NCBI GenBank assembly: GCA_965224215.1
Contig: CBDCYS010000008.1
Coordinates: 178,012-242,011 of the forward strand
Direction: 5' to 3'
Origin: CBDCYS01 sp965224215
GTDB taxonomy: Bacteria; Acidobacteriota; Terriglobia; Bryobacterales; UBA6623
DNA: 64,000 nucleotides
The translations under genes were made by a program, and so were the position numbers. Below are positions 8,860 through 17,198 of this stretch, piece by piece. Positions within the stretch are counted from its first letter, which is position 1. Each line of letters opens with the position of its first letter. The notes beneath the pieces were generated by a model, which saw nothing but the letters and a program-made list of their open reading frames with translations, was not told the origin of the DNA and did no database searches.

Positions 8860-9025
8860 CAAGGCCGTAGAAGATTCGGCCGGAGAAAGTCAGGCCCGAG
8901 ACAATTAGGCCTTGAAAGTAAAACCGTAGATTGTTGCGAAGTGCGGGCTTGACCTAATACTGTTCACTTAGAGCCCTCGAGTGGAGAGCTGTTAAGCCGC
9001 GAAGCGGCGCAGGAAAGTAGCCCAG

Positions 9026-10661
9026 CTATCTGAGTTGGTCTGTCAAGAGGGCAGAGCATGTTTTTCTGTCCGCGATTCACAGGCAATTCACAGGCGTTCC
9101 ACAGCAGGCAGGCACTGCGCCAGCGGAGAAGCTCTTCGCTCAAGCGCCTCCAGATACCGCGACTCATCATACAGCATGCCGTCTTGCCAGCAGCGATACA
9201 AGATCCGAATCCATTTGAACGCCAGCGCGCGCACGGCGGCATGATGGTCCTGGCCTTGCGCCCGTTTTTGTTCGTAATAAGCTCCCGCCCACACCGACTG
9301 CCGCACCGAAAAAGCCGCAAATTCGTGAAAGGTCTACCGCAAAAACTTCGAACACGCCCAGCGCACATGGACCCAGTCCTTGTTGCCGCTGCGCTCCCTG
9401 ACCGGCGCGATGCCGCTCGTTTTCTGCACCTCCTCGGCGCTCTGGAAACGCTCGCGGCGGCTGCCAAAAGCCGCCAGCAATCGCGGCGCCAGAGCCGCCC
9501 CCGCGCCCGGCAGCCCCTCGAAAAGAGCATAGTCCTGGTGCGCTTGAGTCAGCTGCGCGATCTGGTCCTCCAACACGGCGATGCCCCGCAGCAGTTGCCG
9601 CAGCAGCGCCACCTCGGTGAGCACCCGCGCCCGCCCCGGCTCGCAGACGGCGGCATCGCTGGTCAGCGGCACGGCTTGCCGGATACTGGCGATGCGCCGC
9701 TCGTTGCGCTGCAGGTTGTGGCAGCCGTGCCGCTCGAAGAACTTCCGCAGCGCCGAAGGACGCGCCTGCTGGGCTTGGTCCAGCGTCGGCCAGCGCTCCA
9801 GAAAATCCAGTGCCACGGGCGTGTCCAAATTGTCAAACCAATTCAGCACCCGCGGGTAGTATTGCTTGAGGCGGTCGGTCAGGCGATTCTTGTGACGCGT
9901 CTTCTCGTCGACCAGATCCCGGCGGTCGGCCACCAGCAGCCGCAGCGGCCGCAGATGGCGCCGATGATGTTGCAAGATTTCCAGCACCAGTTCGGCGTCC
10001 TGCGGGTCGTCTTTCGAACCCGAGCTGTAGAAGGCCGCGCGCAGCTTGGCGACCGCCTGCGGGGGAACCGGATACACCAGGAAATTCTCAAACTCGAGCA
10101 GCATCGACAGCAGCGGGCCGCGGCTTTGTTCGAGACAAACCGCGATCGGCGCCGCGGAGAAGCGGGCGGTCAGCTCGCAGGCCCAGGCCTGGACCGCCTC
10201 CGGGGTGTGATCGAGAAAACCGCTTTGGCGCTGGCCGGTCACGGCGTCCTCGAGAGCGAACGCATGTTTTTTGTCGGCCCAGTCCAGTGCGAGGAAAGCG
10301 CGAAAGACGGGCTCGGGAACGTTGTCTGCCATGGAATCAATCTCCTTGAAGGGGAAGGGTGGAATCGAAAATAGCGAGCCGGCAGACTTGGTTTCCGCGA
10401 GAGCCTTATAGTAGAGTCCTAAGAGCGGATCTCGGACACCATCTGAGAATTCGTTTGAGAAACCAAGCGGCTCCCGCTGCTCGAAAAGCTGGACTCAGCC
10501 ATCCTGTGGCAAGGGTGAACATTCGTAGCAGCGGGATGCCGGCGGGGTATCAGCATGGCAGAGGGAGAGCGGAGATTTCCACAAATCCACCGCGCCGACG
10601 AGCCTGTGGAAAACTTTTCCTCAGCAAGCCAGTGCCGGAAAACACCCCGCAAACAACTATA
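9026..10661 (-). mobile_element. IS110-family insertion element
   Basis: Boundaries are deduced from the split repeat around it, not from terminal repeats; CTAT occurs at both edges. The transposase lies near one end (9088-10332) and about 330 bp of non-coding DNA (10333-10661) lies upstream of its start, the place where IS110-group elements encode their bridge RNA. I could not fold this segment reliably. Confidence 0.7.
9088..10332 (-). pseudogene. IS110-family DEDD transposase with an in-frame amber codon
   Basis: The protein begins at ATG 10332 (MADNVPEPVFRAFLALDWAD) with AAGGAG eight bases upstream. The N-terminal RuvC-like DEDD nuclease residues fit LALDWADKKH, CLEQSRG and DDPQDAELV; the C-terminal Transposase_20 region has LPGAGAALAPRLLAAFG and RERSGNKDWVHVRW. 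The frame meets TAG at 9334-9336, codon 333, and then continues in the same frame with TFHEFAAFSVRQSVWAG and further family sequence to TGA at 9088. Family sequences favour Gln (CAG) here, so a single C-to-T change explains the stop. The full length would be 414 residues. Unless the amber is read through, the enzyme is cut within its C-terminal domain. Confidence 0.85.
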
Positions 10662-10833
10662 AGGGTGAAACGAAGCGGAACCCTGGGTACCCTCCCTGGT
10701 GGCGGGAGCCCTGAAGAGGCGGTAGGAGAACAGCCCGCATGACTCTGATGACGGGGCCGGCTTTAGCCGAAAAAAATGCAATGAAATTGGGCAATCAACC
10801 AGGCCCAAAATCGTTAAGTGAACAGGATTGAGG

Positions 10834-11199
10834 CTAGGGCCGCGCCTTCAGCTTAAAATTGTAGATCAACTCAATGCGGTCGTCGAAGCTGCTGACAGTT
10901 CGCCTCCGGCTGCTGGCGTCATTAAACTTTGCCTGCATTTCATAGTCGACATTGGGGTCGAGGCCGTGGAAGTAATAGCTGCCCTCGGGCGTCGTGAAGA
11001 ACGATTTCACCTGAAGCGTACGAGTGTTTTTGAGCTGGACGACGGCTCCCCGAATGGGGTCTTCCGCCTCCGTCGTAACGAGGCCTTTGACGGTTCTCGT
11101 CCTCTCGACCTTCTTTTTCTTCTGTGCAAGCGCCTGATCTCCCAGCGCGATCAGAGCAACGATCGCCAGCAGTGAAATGAACCATTTCCTTCGCGTCAT
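10834..11199 (-). CDS. Secreted carboxypeptidase-regulatory-like domain protein
   Basis: A small exported protein of about 121 residues. ATG 11199 (MTRRKWFISLL) is preferred over the upstream start at 11289, because it opens a typical signal peptide ending near ALAQKKK and has GGAAGGTGG upstream. The mature part (VKGLVTTEAEDPIRGAVVQL through SYYFHGLDPNVDYEM) is one beta-sandwich of the carboxypeptidase regulatory-like/Cna-B-like type. Such short single-domain proteins are common in Acidobacteriota; their function is unknown. The next gene at 11318 has the same fold and strand, so they may form a pair. Confidence 0.72.
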   Translation of the reverse strand: MTRRKWFISLLAIVALIALGDQALAQKKKKVERTRTVKGLVTTEAEDPIRGAVVQLKNTRTLQVKSFFTTPEGSYYFHGLDPNVDYEMQAKFNDASSRRRTVSSFDDRIELIYNFKLKARP

Positions 11200-11317
11200 A
11201 TAATCCACCTTCCGGGCTGTAGCACGCTTACCTGTTTCTTGGACGTTGTGAGGAAACAGACAGTTACTTCGATTTCTCCCACTGAACATTTCTATTCCCG
11301 ATCAGTTCTTCCGCTGA

Positions 11318-11731
11318 TCATTTCTCTCCCTGTTTCTGGGACGAGAGTATCAGGTTGACGTTGATCTTCTCCATGCCATAGATCTGCACCTTCTTCTCGG
11401 CAGACACGAAGCCTTTGGCGCTGGCTTGCACCAGGTAGTGGGCCTCCCCGGCAGGCACGCGGATAGCAAACTCACCCCGCATGTCGGTGACGCCGCGAAG
11501 CTTCTGTTTCGGCTGAGCCTCGTTGAAGACGATTACCTTGACGCCCCGCATTGAACTCCCGCTCGCGTGAAACACGGTCCCGGCAACCAGAGCCTCGGGG
11601 GCTGCGGCCTGTTTCTTCTTTGCTGGGGCGGTCACCCAAAAGAAGATCAGTAGCAAGAGTAAGCACGCCAACTTCCTGTGGCCACGCTCCGAAGGCTTTC
11701 TCTTCTTCGCCATCACTTTCCTCATTATCAT
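11318..11731 (-). CDS. Secreted carboxypeptidase-regulatory-like domain protein
   Basis: A 137-residue protein with a basic N-terminus (MAKKRKPSERGHRK), one hydrophobic segment LACLLLLLIFFWVTAP and a single beta-sandwich domain (VAGTVFHASGSSMRGVKVIVF, then GEFAIRVPAGEAHYLVQASA). ATG 11713 (MAKKRKP, residue 7) is an alternative start. It resembles the protein encoded downstream at 10834-11199 in fold and is probably cotranscribed. The function is unknown; an envelope or extracellular role is likely. Confidence 0.68.
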   Translation of the reverse strand: MIMRKVMAKKRKPSERGHRKLACLLLLLIFFWVTAPAKKKQAAAPEALVAGTVFHASGSSMRGVKVIVFNEAQPKQKLRGVTDMRGEFAIRVPAGEAHYLVQASAKGFVSAEKKVQIYGMEKINVNLILSSQKQGEK

Positions 11732-11850
11732 AGTTGAGGTCCGAGCCCCGAGCTACGGTCAGTTGACAACAACTTAGAGCAACTGCAAGCTGCAACCACC
11801 GGTCTCTGGACCGATCTGGCGGGGCGGGGGTCAGTCGACGGTCCCGGCCC

Positions 11851-13323
11851 TTACCAAGTCCGCGCCAGCTCGACCGCCTTCAGCAGCGCCCGCGCCTTAT
11901 TCATCGTTTCATCCCATTCCTGTTCAGGCAGCGAATCAGCCACGATGCCGGCTCCAACTTGGAGGTAAGCTTTTTTGTCTCGCACAACCATCGTACGAAT
12001 CGCAATGCACGAATCAAGATTGCCCGAGAAGTCGAGGTACAGCACACTGCCCGAGTAAACGCCTCTGCGATAAGGTTCGAGTTCGGCAATGATCTCCATG
12101 GCACGAACCTTCGGCGCCCCGGAAACGGTTCCGGCTGGAAAGCAGGCCGCCAGCGCGTCAAAAGCATCCAGATCGGAGCGCAGTTGCCCGCGAACTCTTG
12201 AGACGATGTGCATCACGTGCGAGTAGTATTCGAGTTCCTCGAACTGTGGCACGTGAACACTCGAAAAGTCGCAAACACGCCCCAAGTCGTTGCGCCCAAG
12301 ATCGACCAGCATGACGTGCTCCGCCAGCTCTTTTTCATCCGCCAGCAGGTCTTTCGCAAATGCCTGGTCTTCGGCTTCCGTCGCGCCGCGAGGCCGCGTT
12401 CCCGCGATCGGGCGGTAGTCGACTTGGCGTCCTTCGACCTTGACCAGCATTTCCGGGGAGCTGCCCAGAATCACCGTATCGTCGAGATGGAGGTAGAACA
12501 TATACGGCGACGGATTGACCGTGCGCAGAGCGCGGTAGATCTGGAAGGGAGCCACCTGCGGTTCCATTTCCAGCCGCTGCGACAGCACGACCTGGAAAAT
12601 GTCGCCGGCCAAAATATATTCCTTGGCCTTCTCGACTGCTTGACAGTAGTACTCCTTGCCAACGTTCGAGCGCACTTTCAAGGGACCCGGCGACGGATTG
12701 TTCTTCGGCACCCGCAGCGGTTTCGCGAGCGCCTTCTCGACTGCGGCGATGCGGCGTTTCGCGTCGTTGTAGCCCTGGCGAAGACGGCCCTTCCATTCAT
12801 CACAGCGAACGTTCGAGATGACGTGGATTTGATGCTTGACGTGGTCGAAGGCCAGCAGCGTCGAAAAGAAAAGAAAGACGGCGTCCGGTAGTTTGACGTC
12901 GTCCTTGCGAAATGGCGGCACCTTCGGCTCGATCAGCCGAACAATATCGTAGCCCGCGAAACCGACCGCTCCAGCCGAGAAGGGTGGCAAGCCTTCGACG
13001 CGCGCGGGGTGAAACGTCCCCGCAATTTCGCGCAGGATGTCAAAAATGTTGCCGCGGCGGCGGGTGATCTTTCTGGAGCGTTCGATCGCAATCTTTTTTC
13101 CGGTTGCCGTGACGGTCAGAAACGGATCGGTTCCGATGAAGGTGTAGCGTCCAACGTTCTCCCCCCCCTCGACGCTTTCCAGCAGGAACGAGTGCTTCTT
13201 GCGGGCGGCCAGCTTCAGATAAGCCGAAACAGGGGTTTCGAGATCCGCCGTGAGGATTTTGTGAACCGGCACGACATTGCCTTGGGCCGCCAAGCTCTCG
13301 AAGGTCTTGAAGTCAGGAGACAT
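11851..13323 (-). CDS. trpE: Anthranilate synthase component I
   Basis: The large subunit makes anthranilate from chorismate with ammonia supplied by TrpG. The 490-residue protein has the N-terminal feedback-site motif LLES (in HSFLLESVEGGENVGRY) and the C-terminal chorismate-binding domain with GDIFQVVLSQR, PIAGTRPRG, HVMLVDLGRNDLGRV and GTVSGAPKVRAMEII. The LLES motif and the order of motifs favour TrpE over PabB. The start is ATG 13323, which overlaps the stop of the upstream aroDE gene as TGATG, so translation is coupled. No trpG is seen next to it. The pairing of shikimate steps with trpE places two ends of tryptophan-precursor synthesis under one promoter. Confidence 0.93.
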   Translation of the reverse strand: MSPDFKTFESLAAQGNVVPVHKILTADLETPVSAYLKLAARKKHSFLLESVEGGENVGRYTFIGTDPFLTVTATGKKIAIERSRKITRRRGNIFDILREIAGTFHPARVEGLPPFSAGAVGFAGYDIVRLIEPKVPPFRKDDVKLPDAVFLFFSTLLAFDHVKHQIHVISNVRCDEWKGRLRQGYNDAKRRIAAVEKALAKPLRVPKNNPSPGPLKVRSNVGKEYYCQAVEKAKEYILAGDIFQVVLSQRLEMEPQVAPFQIYRALRTVNPSPYMFYLHLDDTVILGSSPEMLVKVEGRQVDYRPIAGTRPRGATEAEDQAFAKDLLADEKELAEHVMLVDLGRNDLGRVCDFSSVHVPQFEELEYYSHVMHIVSRVRGQLRSDLDAFDALAACFPAGTVSGAPKVRAMEIIAELEPYRRGVYSGSVLYLDFSGNLDSCIAIRTMVVRDKKAYLQVGAGIVADSLPEQEWDETMNKARALLKAVELARTW

Positions 13324-14882
13324 CAGGCGGCTCCCAGTGCTTCCAAGACAGTTCTTTTCATCACGGTTCTTGGCGCGGTCTCTCCGGTCCAAATTTCGAA
13401 TTGGGCAGCGGCCTGCTCGAGGAACATCTCCACGCCCGAAATCGTTTTCTTGCCGGCCAAACGTGCCTTCTTCAAAAGCGTGGTTTCAAGCGGGTTGTAG
13501 ACCATGTCGAAGACGAGGGCGGCGGGAATATCGTCGCTGAAAAAGCAGCCATCAATTTTGGGAGACATGCCGAGCGGCGTCGTGTGGATGAGAATATCGA
13601 ACTGCCGACCGGTCAGTTTTTCTCGCTCGATCGCCTCGACGCCACAAGCACGAGCCAGCGCCCGAACACGCCTCGGATTGCGGCCAGTGAGAGTCACGCG
13701 GGCTCCCTTTGCTTGTGTCGCGAAAATGGCGCCACGGGCGGCGCCGCCGTTGCCGGCGATGAGCACGGTCGCTTTCTTGAGGGGCGCTCTTTTCTCTAAG
13801 GGCGCTGTCACGCCGATTGCATCCGTATTGGTGCCGCACAGTTTGCCCCTGCGGCGGTACACCGTATTGACCGCGCCGATTCGTTGTGCCAGTTGGTCGA
13901 TCGAGTGCAGATGACGCCGCACGCCCAGCTTGTGGGGAATCGTGACGCTGAAGCCGGCCACTGGCAACTCCCGCGCAAGTCGAAAGAAATCGGCCAGCTG
14001 TCCCGGCTCAACCAGGAACGGCAGATAAACCGCATCGACTCGTTTGGCCTGAAAGGCTCGATTGTGAAGAGCCGGCGACATCGAATGGCCCACCGGAGAG
14101 GCAATTACGCCGTAGACCGCGGACGAGGATTTGCGTTTTTGCACTTGGTAACGGCCGCGCATCAGGGATGCGGTCATCTGGCCGGGAGCGGTTGCCCCAT
14201 GAGGCTCGGTTGTTTGCGCAACGGCTCGCCCGCCACGCTTCCCGCCTGACGGCTGAGCATCAGGGGCTCCAAAACCGAAAATGGAGCTGCGTGCGGGGCC
14301 GAGAATACGGCTGGGCGCTCCCGCTTCTTCCATCCCCAAGATCACCAGCGGTGTTCCTTGGTTGCCGGACGCCAACTCGAGAAGGCGAACGTTATCGGTT
14401 GGCTTTCGCACGGTCGTCGCAATCTTGTAAATATCCGCGGGAATCTTTTTCAGCGTTCTCAACACCGGGCCAAGCGCCGGTGTCTTGTCGAAGTCGTGGT
14501 AGGAGACAATGGCACGGGCGCTGCCTCGAAACCGATCGAGCATTTGGGGTTCAGCCTGGACGGTTTCTATTTCGACGTCCACAAGCGCTGCACCCGCCGA
14601 TACAGCCCGTCCGAGTAACTCGGTCTGCTCGTCGATGCCGCCCCCGAACTGCCCCCCGTTTGGAGTTCGCCGGCAAGTCGCGACAATGACCGCTCCCGGA
14701 TGCTTCCTCATGACTCGACGGATCACCGGGATCCCGGATTCAGGCCGATCCAGCATGTCCAGCCGGAGTTCGAGAAAACGCTCGCCGCTCTCGCATGTGC
14801 TCAGTGCCATGCGCTGGAGATGGGTTGATTTCTCGCATCCAAGAGCGACGCAGATGCGCGGCAAACTGCTCAAATTGATCAT
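13323..14882 (-). CDS. aroDE: Bifunctional 3-dehydroquinate dehydratase (type I) / shikimate dehydrogenase
   Basis: One 519-residue protein joins two successive shikimate-pathway enzymes. Residues 1-200 are a type I dehydroquinase: the catalytic pair SYHDF (His129) and the Schiff-base Lys153 in IYKIATT are present. A low-complexity linker of about 50 residues (rich in G, A, P, Q) follows. Residues 255-519 are shikimate dehydrogenase: SPVGHSMSP (262-270), VTIPHKLGV with the catalytic Lys, GAVNT, TNTDAIG and the NADP loop GNGGAARG. The order AroD-AroE is the one found in plants and some bacteria. It is first in a two-gene operon with trpE. No strong Shine-Dalgarno is visible at ATG 14882. Confidence 0.93.
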   Translation of the reverse strand: MINLSSLPRICVALGCEKSTHLQRMALSTCESGERFLELRLDMLDRPESGIPVIRRVMRKHPGAVIVATCRRTPNGGQFGGGIDEQTELLGRAVSAGAALVDVEIETVQAEPQMLDRFRGSARAIVSYHDFDKTPALGPVLRTLKKIPADIYKIATTVRKPTDNVRLLELASGNQGTPLVILGMEEAGAPSRILGPARSSIFGFGAPDAQPSGGKRGGRAVAQTTEPHGATAPGQMTASLMRGRYQVQKRKSSSAVYGVIASPVGHSMSPALHNRAFQAKRVDAVYLPFLVEPGQLADFFRLARELPVAGFSVTIPHKLGVRRHLHSIDQLAQRIGAVNTVYRRRGKLCGTNTDAIGVTAPLEKRAPLKKATVLIAGNGGAARGAIFATQAKGARVTLTGRNPRRVRALARACGVEAIEREKLTGRQFDILIHTTPLGMSPKIDGCFFSDDIPAALVFDMVYNPLETTLLKKARLAGKKTISGVEMFLEQAAAQFEIWTGETAPRTVMKRTVLEALGAA

Positions 14883-15832
14883 AGGAAAGGAAATGTCCCG
14901 GGAAGGACAAACAGATTTATCATAACCGCTCCCAAGCGCAGGATGGCGGACTTCGGAGTTGCAGGAGTGCGCGACATGGAGGTGAGGCGCCTGGCAACCG
15001 TAGTCCCCCGCACCCGACTCCGCCAGGTCAGAGCCACGCCGGCGGTCCCCCTATCTCCCAAAACTCCCAACGCCCCAAACTTCGTTCACGGATTCATGAG
15101 ATCCTTAATCCCATTGTTATCAACAAGTGCGCCCGCTCGAGACTTGACAAACGTGAATGCTCCGCTATGCTGAGAGCGGTGAAATGATCGACCGGCAAGC
15201 AATCCTTCACAGGCGCCGTTCACAAATGCTCGTTCACGAAAGGCCGGTTCACAGAAGGAAACGACAATGCCCAGATCCGTCCCTAAGGACTCTGGTTGCC
15301 TGCGAAACGTTTTGAATACCCGTAGCGCAGGGCTCGTCAGAGACCTGCGGCCTTTCCCCGCGTTCACCCGCCGGGTGTGGGCCCGACGAAAGGCCCTACG
15401 GACGGTTTGTGCGCACGCTGAGCTAGCTCTGGAAGGGGGGCAAAAAAAGCTATATCATGAAAATATCTGCAAAATCCTGCAATCGAGGTTATCGAATCAC
15501 TGAAATAAAAGAACTTACAAATTTCCTCTGAACCTCGACTAAGGTGCCCAGGGTCGACATTAACGCATATAGTAGTCGCAAAAGACACGAAACTCGCGGA
15601 GAAAGAGGGTAGTCAGCCCCGTTCTCGGCCAGACCGTAACTCGCTACGGCAATAACTCCAGGAAGTCCCCACATTTATGTCGCTCAGCCGAACTGGAGTG
15701 GTCGACGTAAAGCCGAGAGCTGCGTCCGCGGCCCTGGGGGACGGCCCCGGCCGTCAATCGAGTTCGGCGCGCTAGAATCGCGAAAGCATTGAGGTCCGGG
15801 TTTCGCGGCTCACAGCTGCTTAAAGAACGCAA
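14883..15832. other. Intergenic region without a convincing gene
   Basis: About 950 bp. An open frame at 15267-15503 on the plus strand (78 codons, GAAGGAAA upstream of its ATG) has no recognisable content and I do not call it a gene. Four TTCAC units lie within 15205-15260. The stretch 15440-15540 is distinctly AT-richer than the surroundings. The promoter of aroDE must lie near 14890-14960. Confidence 0.4.
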
Positions 15833-16753
15833 ATGAATCCTCAGATCGAATGCGTGCCCAACTTCTCCGAAGGGCGAAACCGCGCCGTGATCAGCGGAAT
15901 CCGGCGGGCAATCTTGTCGGCCGATGACGTGCTGCTGCTGGATCAGACGATGGATGCCGACCACAACCGCTCGGTTTTCACGCTGACCGGCCCCCCGGGG
16001 GACATTGCGCAAGCCGTCCTCAAAGCGGCCGAGGTGGCCGTTGAGACCATCGACTTGCGGGAGCAGCACGGTGTCCATCCACGGATCGGCGCTCTCGACG
16101 TCGTGCCACTAGTGCCGCTGGAGGGCATGACCAGCCAGGCGTGCGTGGCGCTCGCGCGACAGCTCGGGCAGCAAATCTGGGAGAAACTGGCGCTGCCGGT
16201 ATACTACTACGGAGACGCCGCCGCGACTGAAAACCGGCGACAACTGGAACAGATTCGGCGTGGCGGGTTTGAGGGGCTGCTGAAGTGTCTACCTGGCGAG
16301 AAGGAACGCCGGCCCGATGTCGGTGGCCCCGGCTTGCATCCGACGGCGGGCGCTTGCGCGATTGGGGTCAGGAAGTTTCTGATCGCCTATAACATTGAGC
16401 TCGCAACTCCAGACGTTTCGATCGCGAAGCGAATCGCGAGCGAAATTCGCGAGTCCTCAGGTGGTTTAGCCTGTGTCAAGGCGCTCGGGCTCAAGCTTTC
16501 CAGCCGAAACACCACCCAGGTATCGATGAATCTCACCGACTATGAGCGCACTCCGCCGCAACAAGTGTTCGAAGCAGTGAGGGCCCGGGCTAGGGAACTA
16601 GGCGCTTCACTCGCCGGCACCGAGCTGATCGGCTTGATTCCACGAGCAGCGCTCAAGGGAGCTTCGGCCGAGTTCGCCGCAAGTTTCCGGCTCGACCAAA
16701 TTCTCGAGAATCGCATCGACGCCGTTCACCGGGGAGACGTAGCCGGCTCCTAG
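15833..16753 (+). CDS. ftcD: Glutamate formimidoyltransferase
   Basis: The enzyme passes the formimino group of N-formimino-glutamate to tetrahydrofolate in histidine breakdown. The 306-residue protein matches the stand-alone transferase: CVPNFSEGRNRAVI at the start, DADHNRSVFT (catalytic His region), GVHPRIGALDVVPLVP and PTAGACAIGVRKFLIAYN. The cyclodeaminase domain of the mammalian fusion is absent. It is monocistronic here; no hut genes are nearby. Start ATG 15833 gives the expected N-terminus MNPQIECVPNFSEG. Confidence 0.94.
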   Translation: MNPQIECVPNFSEGRNRAVISGIRRAILSADDVLLLDQTMDADHNRSVFTLTGPPGDIAQAVLKAAEVAVETIDLREQHGVHPRIGALDVVPLVPLEGMTSQACVALARQLGQQIWEKLALPVYYYGDAAATENRRQLEQIRRGGFEGLLKCLPGEKERRPDVGGPGLHPTAGACAIGVRKFLIAYNIELATPDVSIAKRIASEIRESSGGLACVKALGLKLSSRNTTQVSMNLTDYERTPPQQVFEAVRARARELGASLAGTELIGLIPRAALKGASAEFAASFRLDQILENRIDAVHRGDVAGS

Positions 16754-16935
16754 CTGAATAGACTGTTTTTCTTACTGTCTGCTTGCCCGCTAGACCGCGA
16801 AATGCGTGCCAACCGCAATGACGTTTAGAGGCTGGGTTTGAACAGGACTCGACGATGTAGTTGTCGGGTGTGCCCTGCTCAGGTGCTTGTAGCGGCGCAC
16901 CAGCCGACATGCAGCTTTCGCTTTTTGGGGGCAGT

Positions 16936-17125
16936 TTGAGCCGCGAAGCGGCGTAGGATCGTAGCCTAGGGTGGAGCGAAGCGGAACCCTAGGTGACAAT
17001 CCGCCGGGGCAGGAGCCCTGAAGGGGCGATGGAACCACTTCGCGTGACTCCGATGACGGCACCGGTTTTCGACGACAAAATGCAGCGAATTTGGGCAAGC
17101 AGCCAGGTGACGAAATCGTCAACTC
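16936..17125 (+). repeat. Unbroken copy of the interspersed repeat seen around the IS110 element
   Basis: It begins near TTGAGCCGCGAAGCGGCG and runs through GTAGCCTAGGGTGGAG, AAGCGGAACCCTAGG, GGAGCCCTGAAGGGGCG and GACTCCGATGACGG to about GACGAAATCGTCAAC. It matches 8992-9025 joined to 10662-10815 in the same orientation, with moderate divergence. CCTAGGGT...ACCCTAGG gives a palindromic core. The rest of the 16754-17198 gap shows nothing else. Confidence 0.75.
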
Positions 17126-17198
17126 ATACGCATTGGGTAGACCGATTCCAACTAAGAAACCGCCTCGCAGCCTAGGCTCTGGCGCTACGCAATCGCCG

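Larger units (their letters stand above)
8960..10825. repeat. Interspersed repeat with 11-bp inverted ends, split by an IS110 element
   Basis: CTGTTCACTTA at 8960-8970 is matched by its reverse complement at 10815-10825. Between them, 8992-9025 and 10662-10815 are two pieces of a repeat that occurs unbroken at 16936-17125. Shared landmarks are AGCCGCGAAGCGGCG, GGAGCGAAGCGGAACCCT (here with GAAACGAAGCGG) and the downstream GGAGCCCTGAAG and GACTC(T/C)GATGACGG blocks. The pieces abut where the unbroken copy reads GTAGCCTAGGGTGGAG, so the IS entered there. No clear target duplication was seen outside the 11-bp ends. Confidence 0.7.

Noticed and set aside
9058..10374. Long plus-strand open frame of 438 codons
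   Set aside because: It is antisense to the IS110 transposase, has the composition of a GC-rich shadow frame (rich in Arg, Gln, Leu, Pro) and no domain.
8960..10825. Treating the 11-bp inverted ends as the ends of the IS110 element
   Set aside because: The matching repeat at 16936-17125 shows that the sequence just inside these ends belongs to the older repeat, not to the IS; IS110-group elements also usually lack such terminal repeats.
15267..15503. 78-codon frame with a passable ribosome site
   Set aside because: Sequence has no family resemblance and the surrounding composition changes inside it; kept only as a note in the gap entry.
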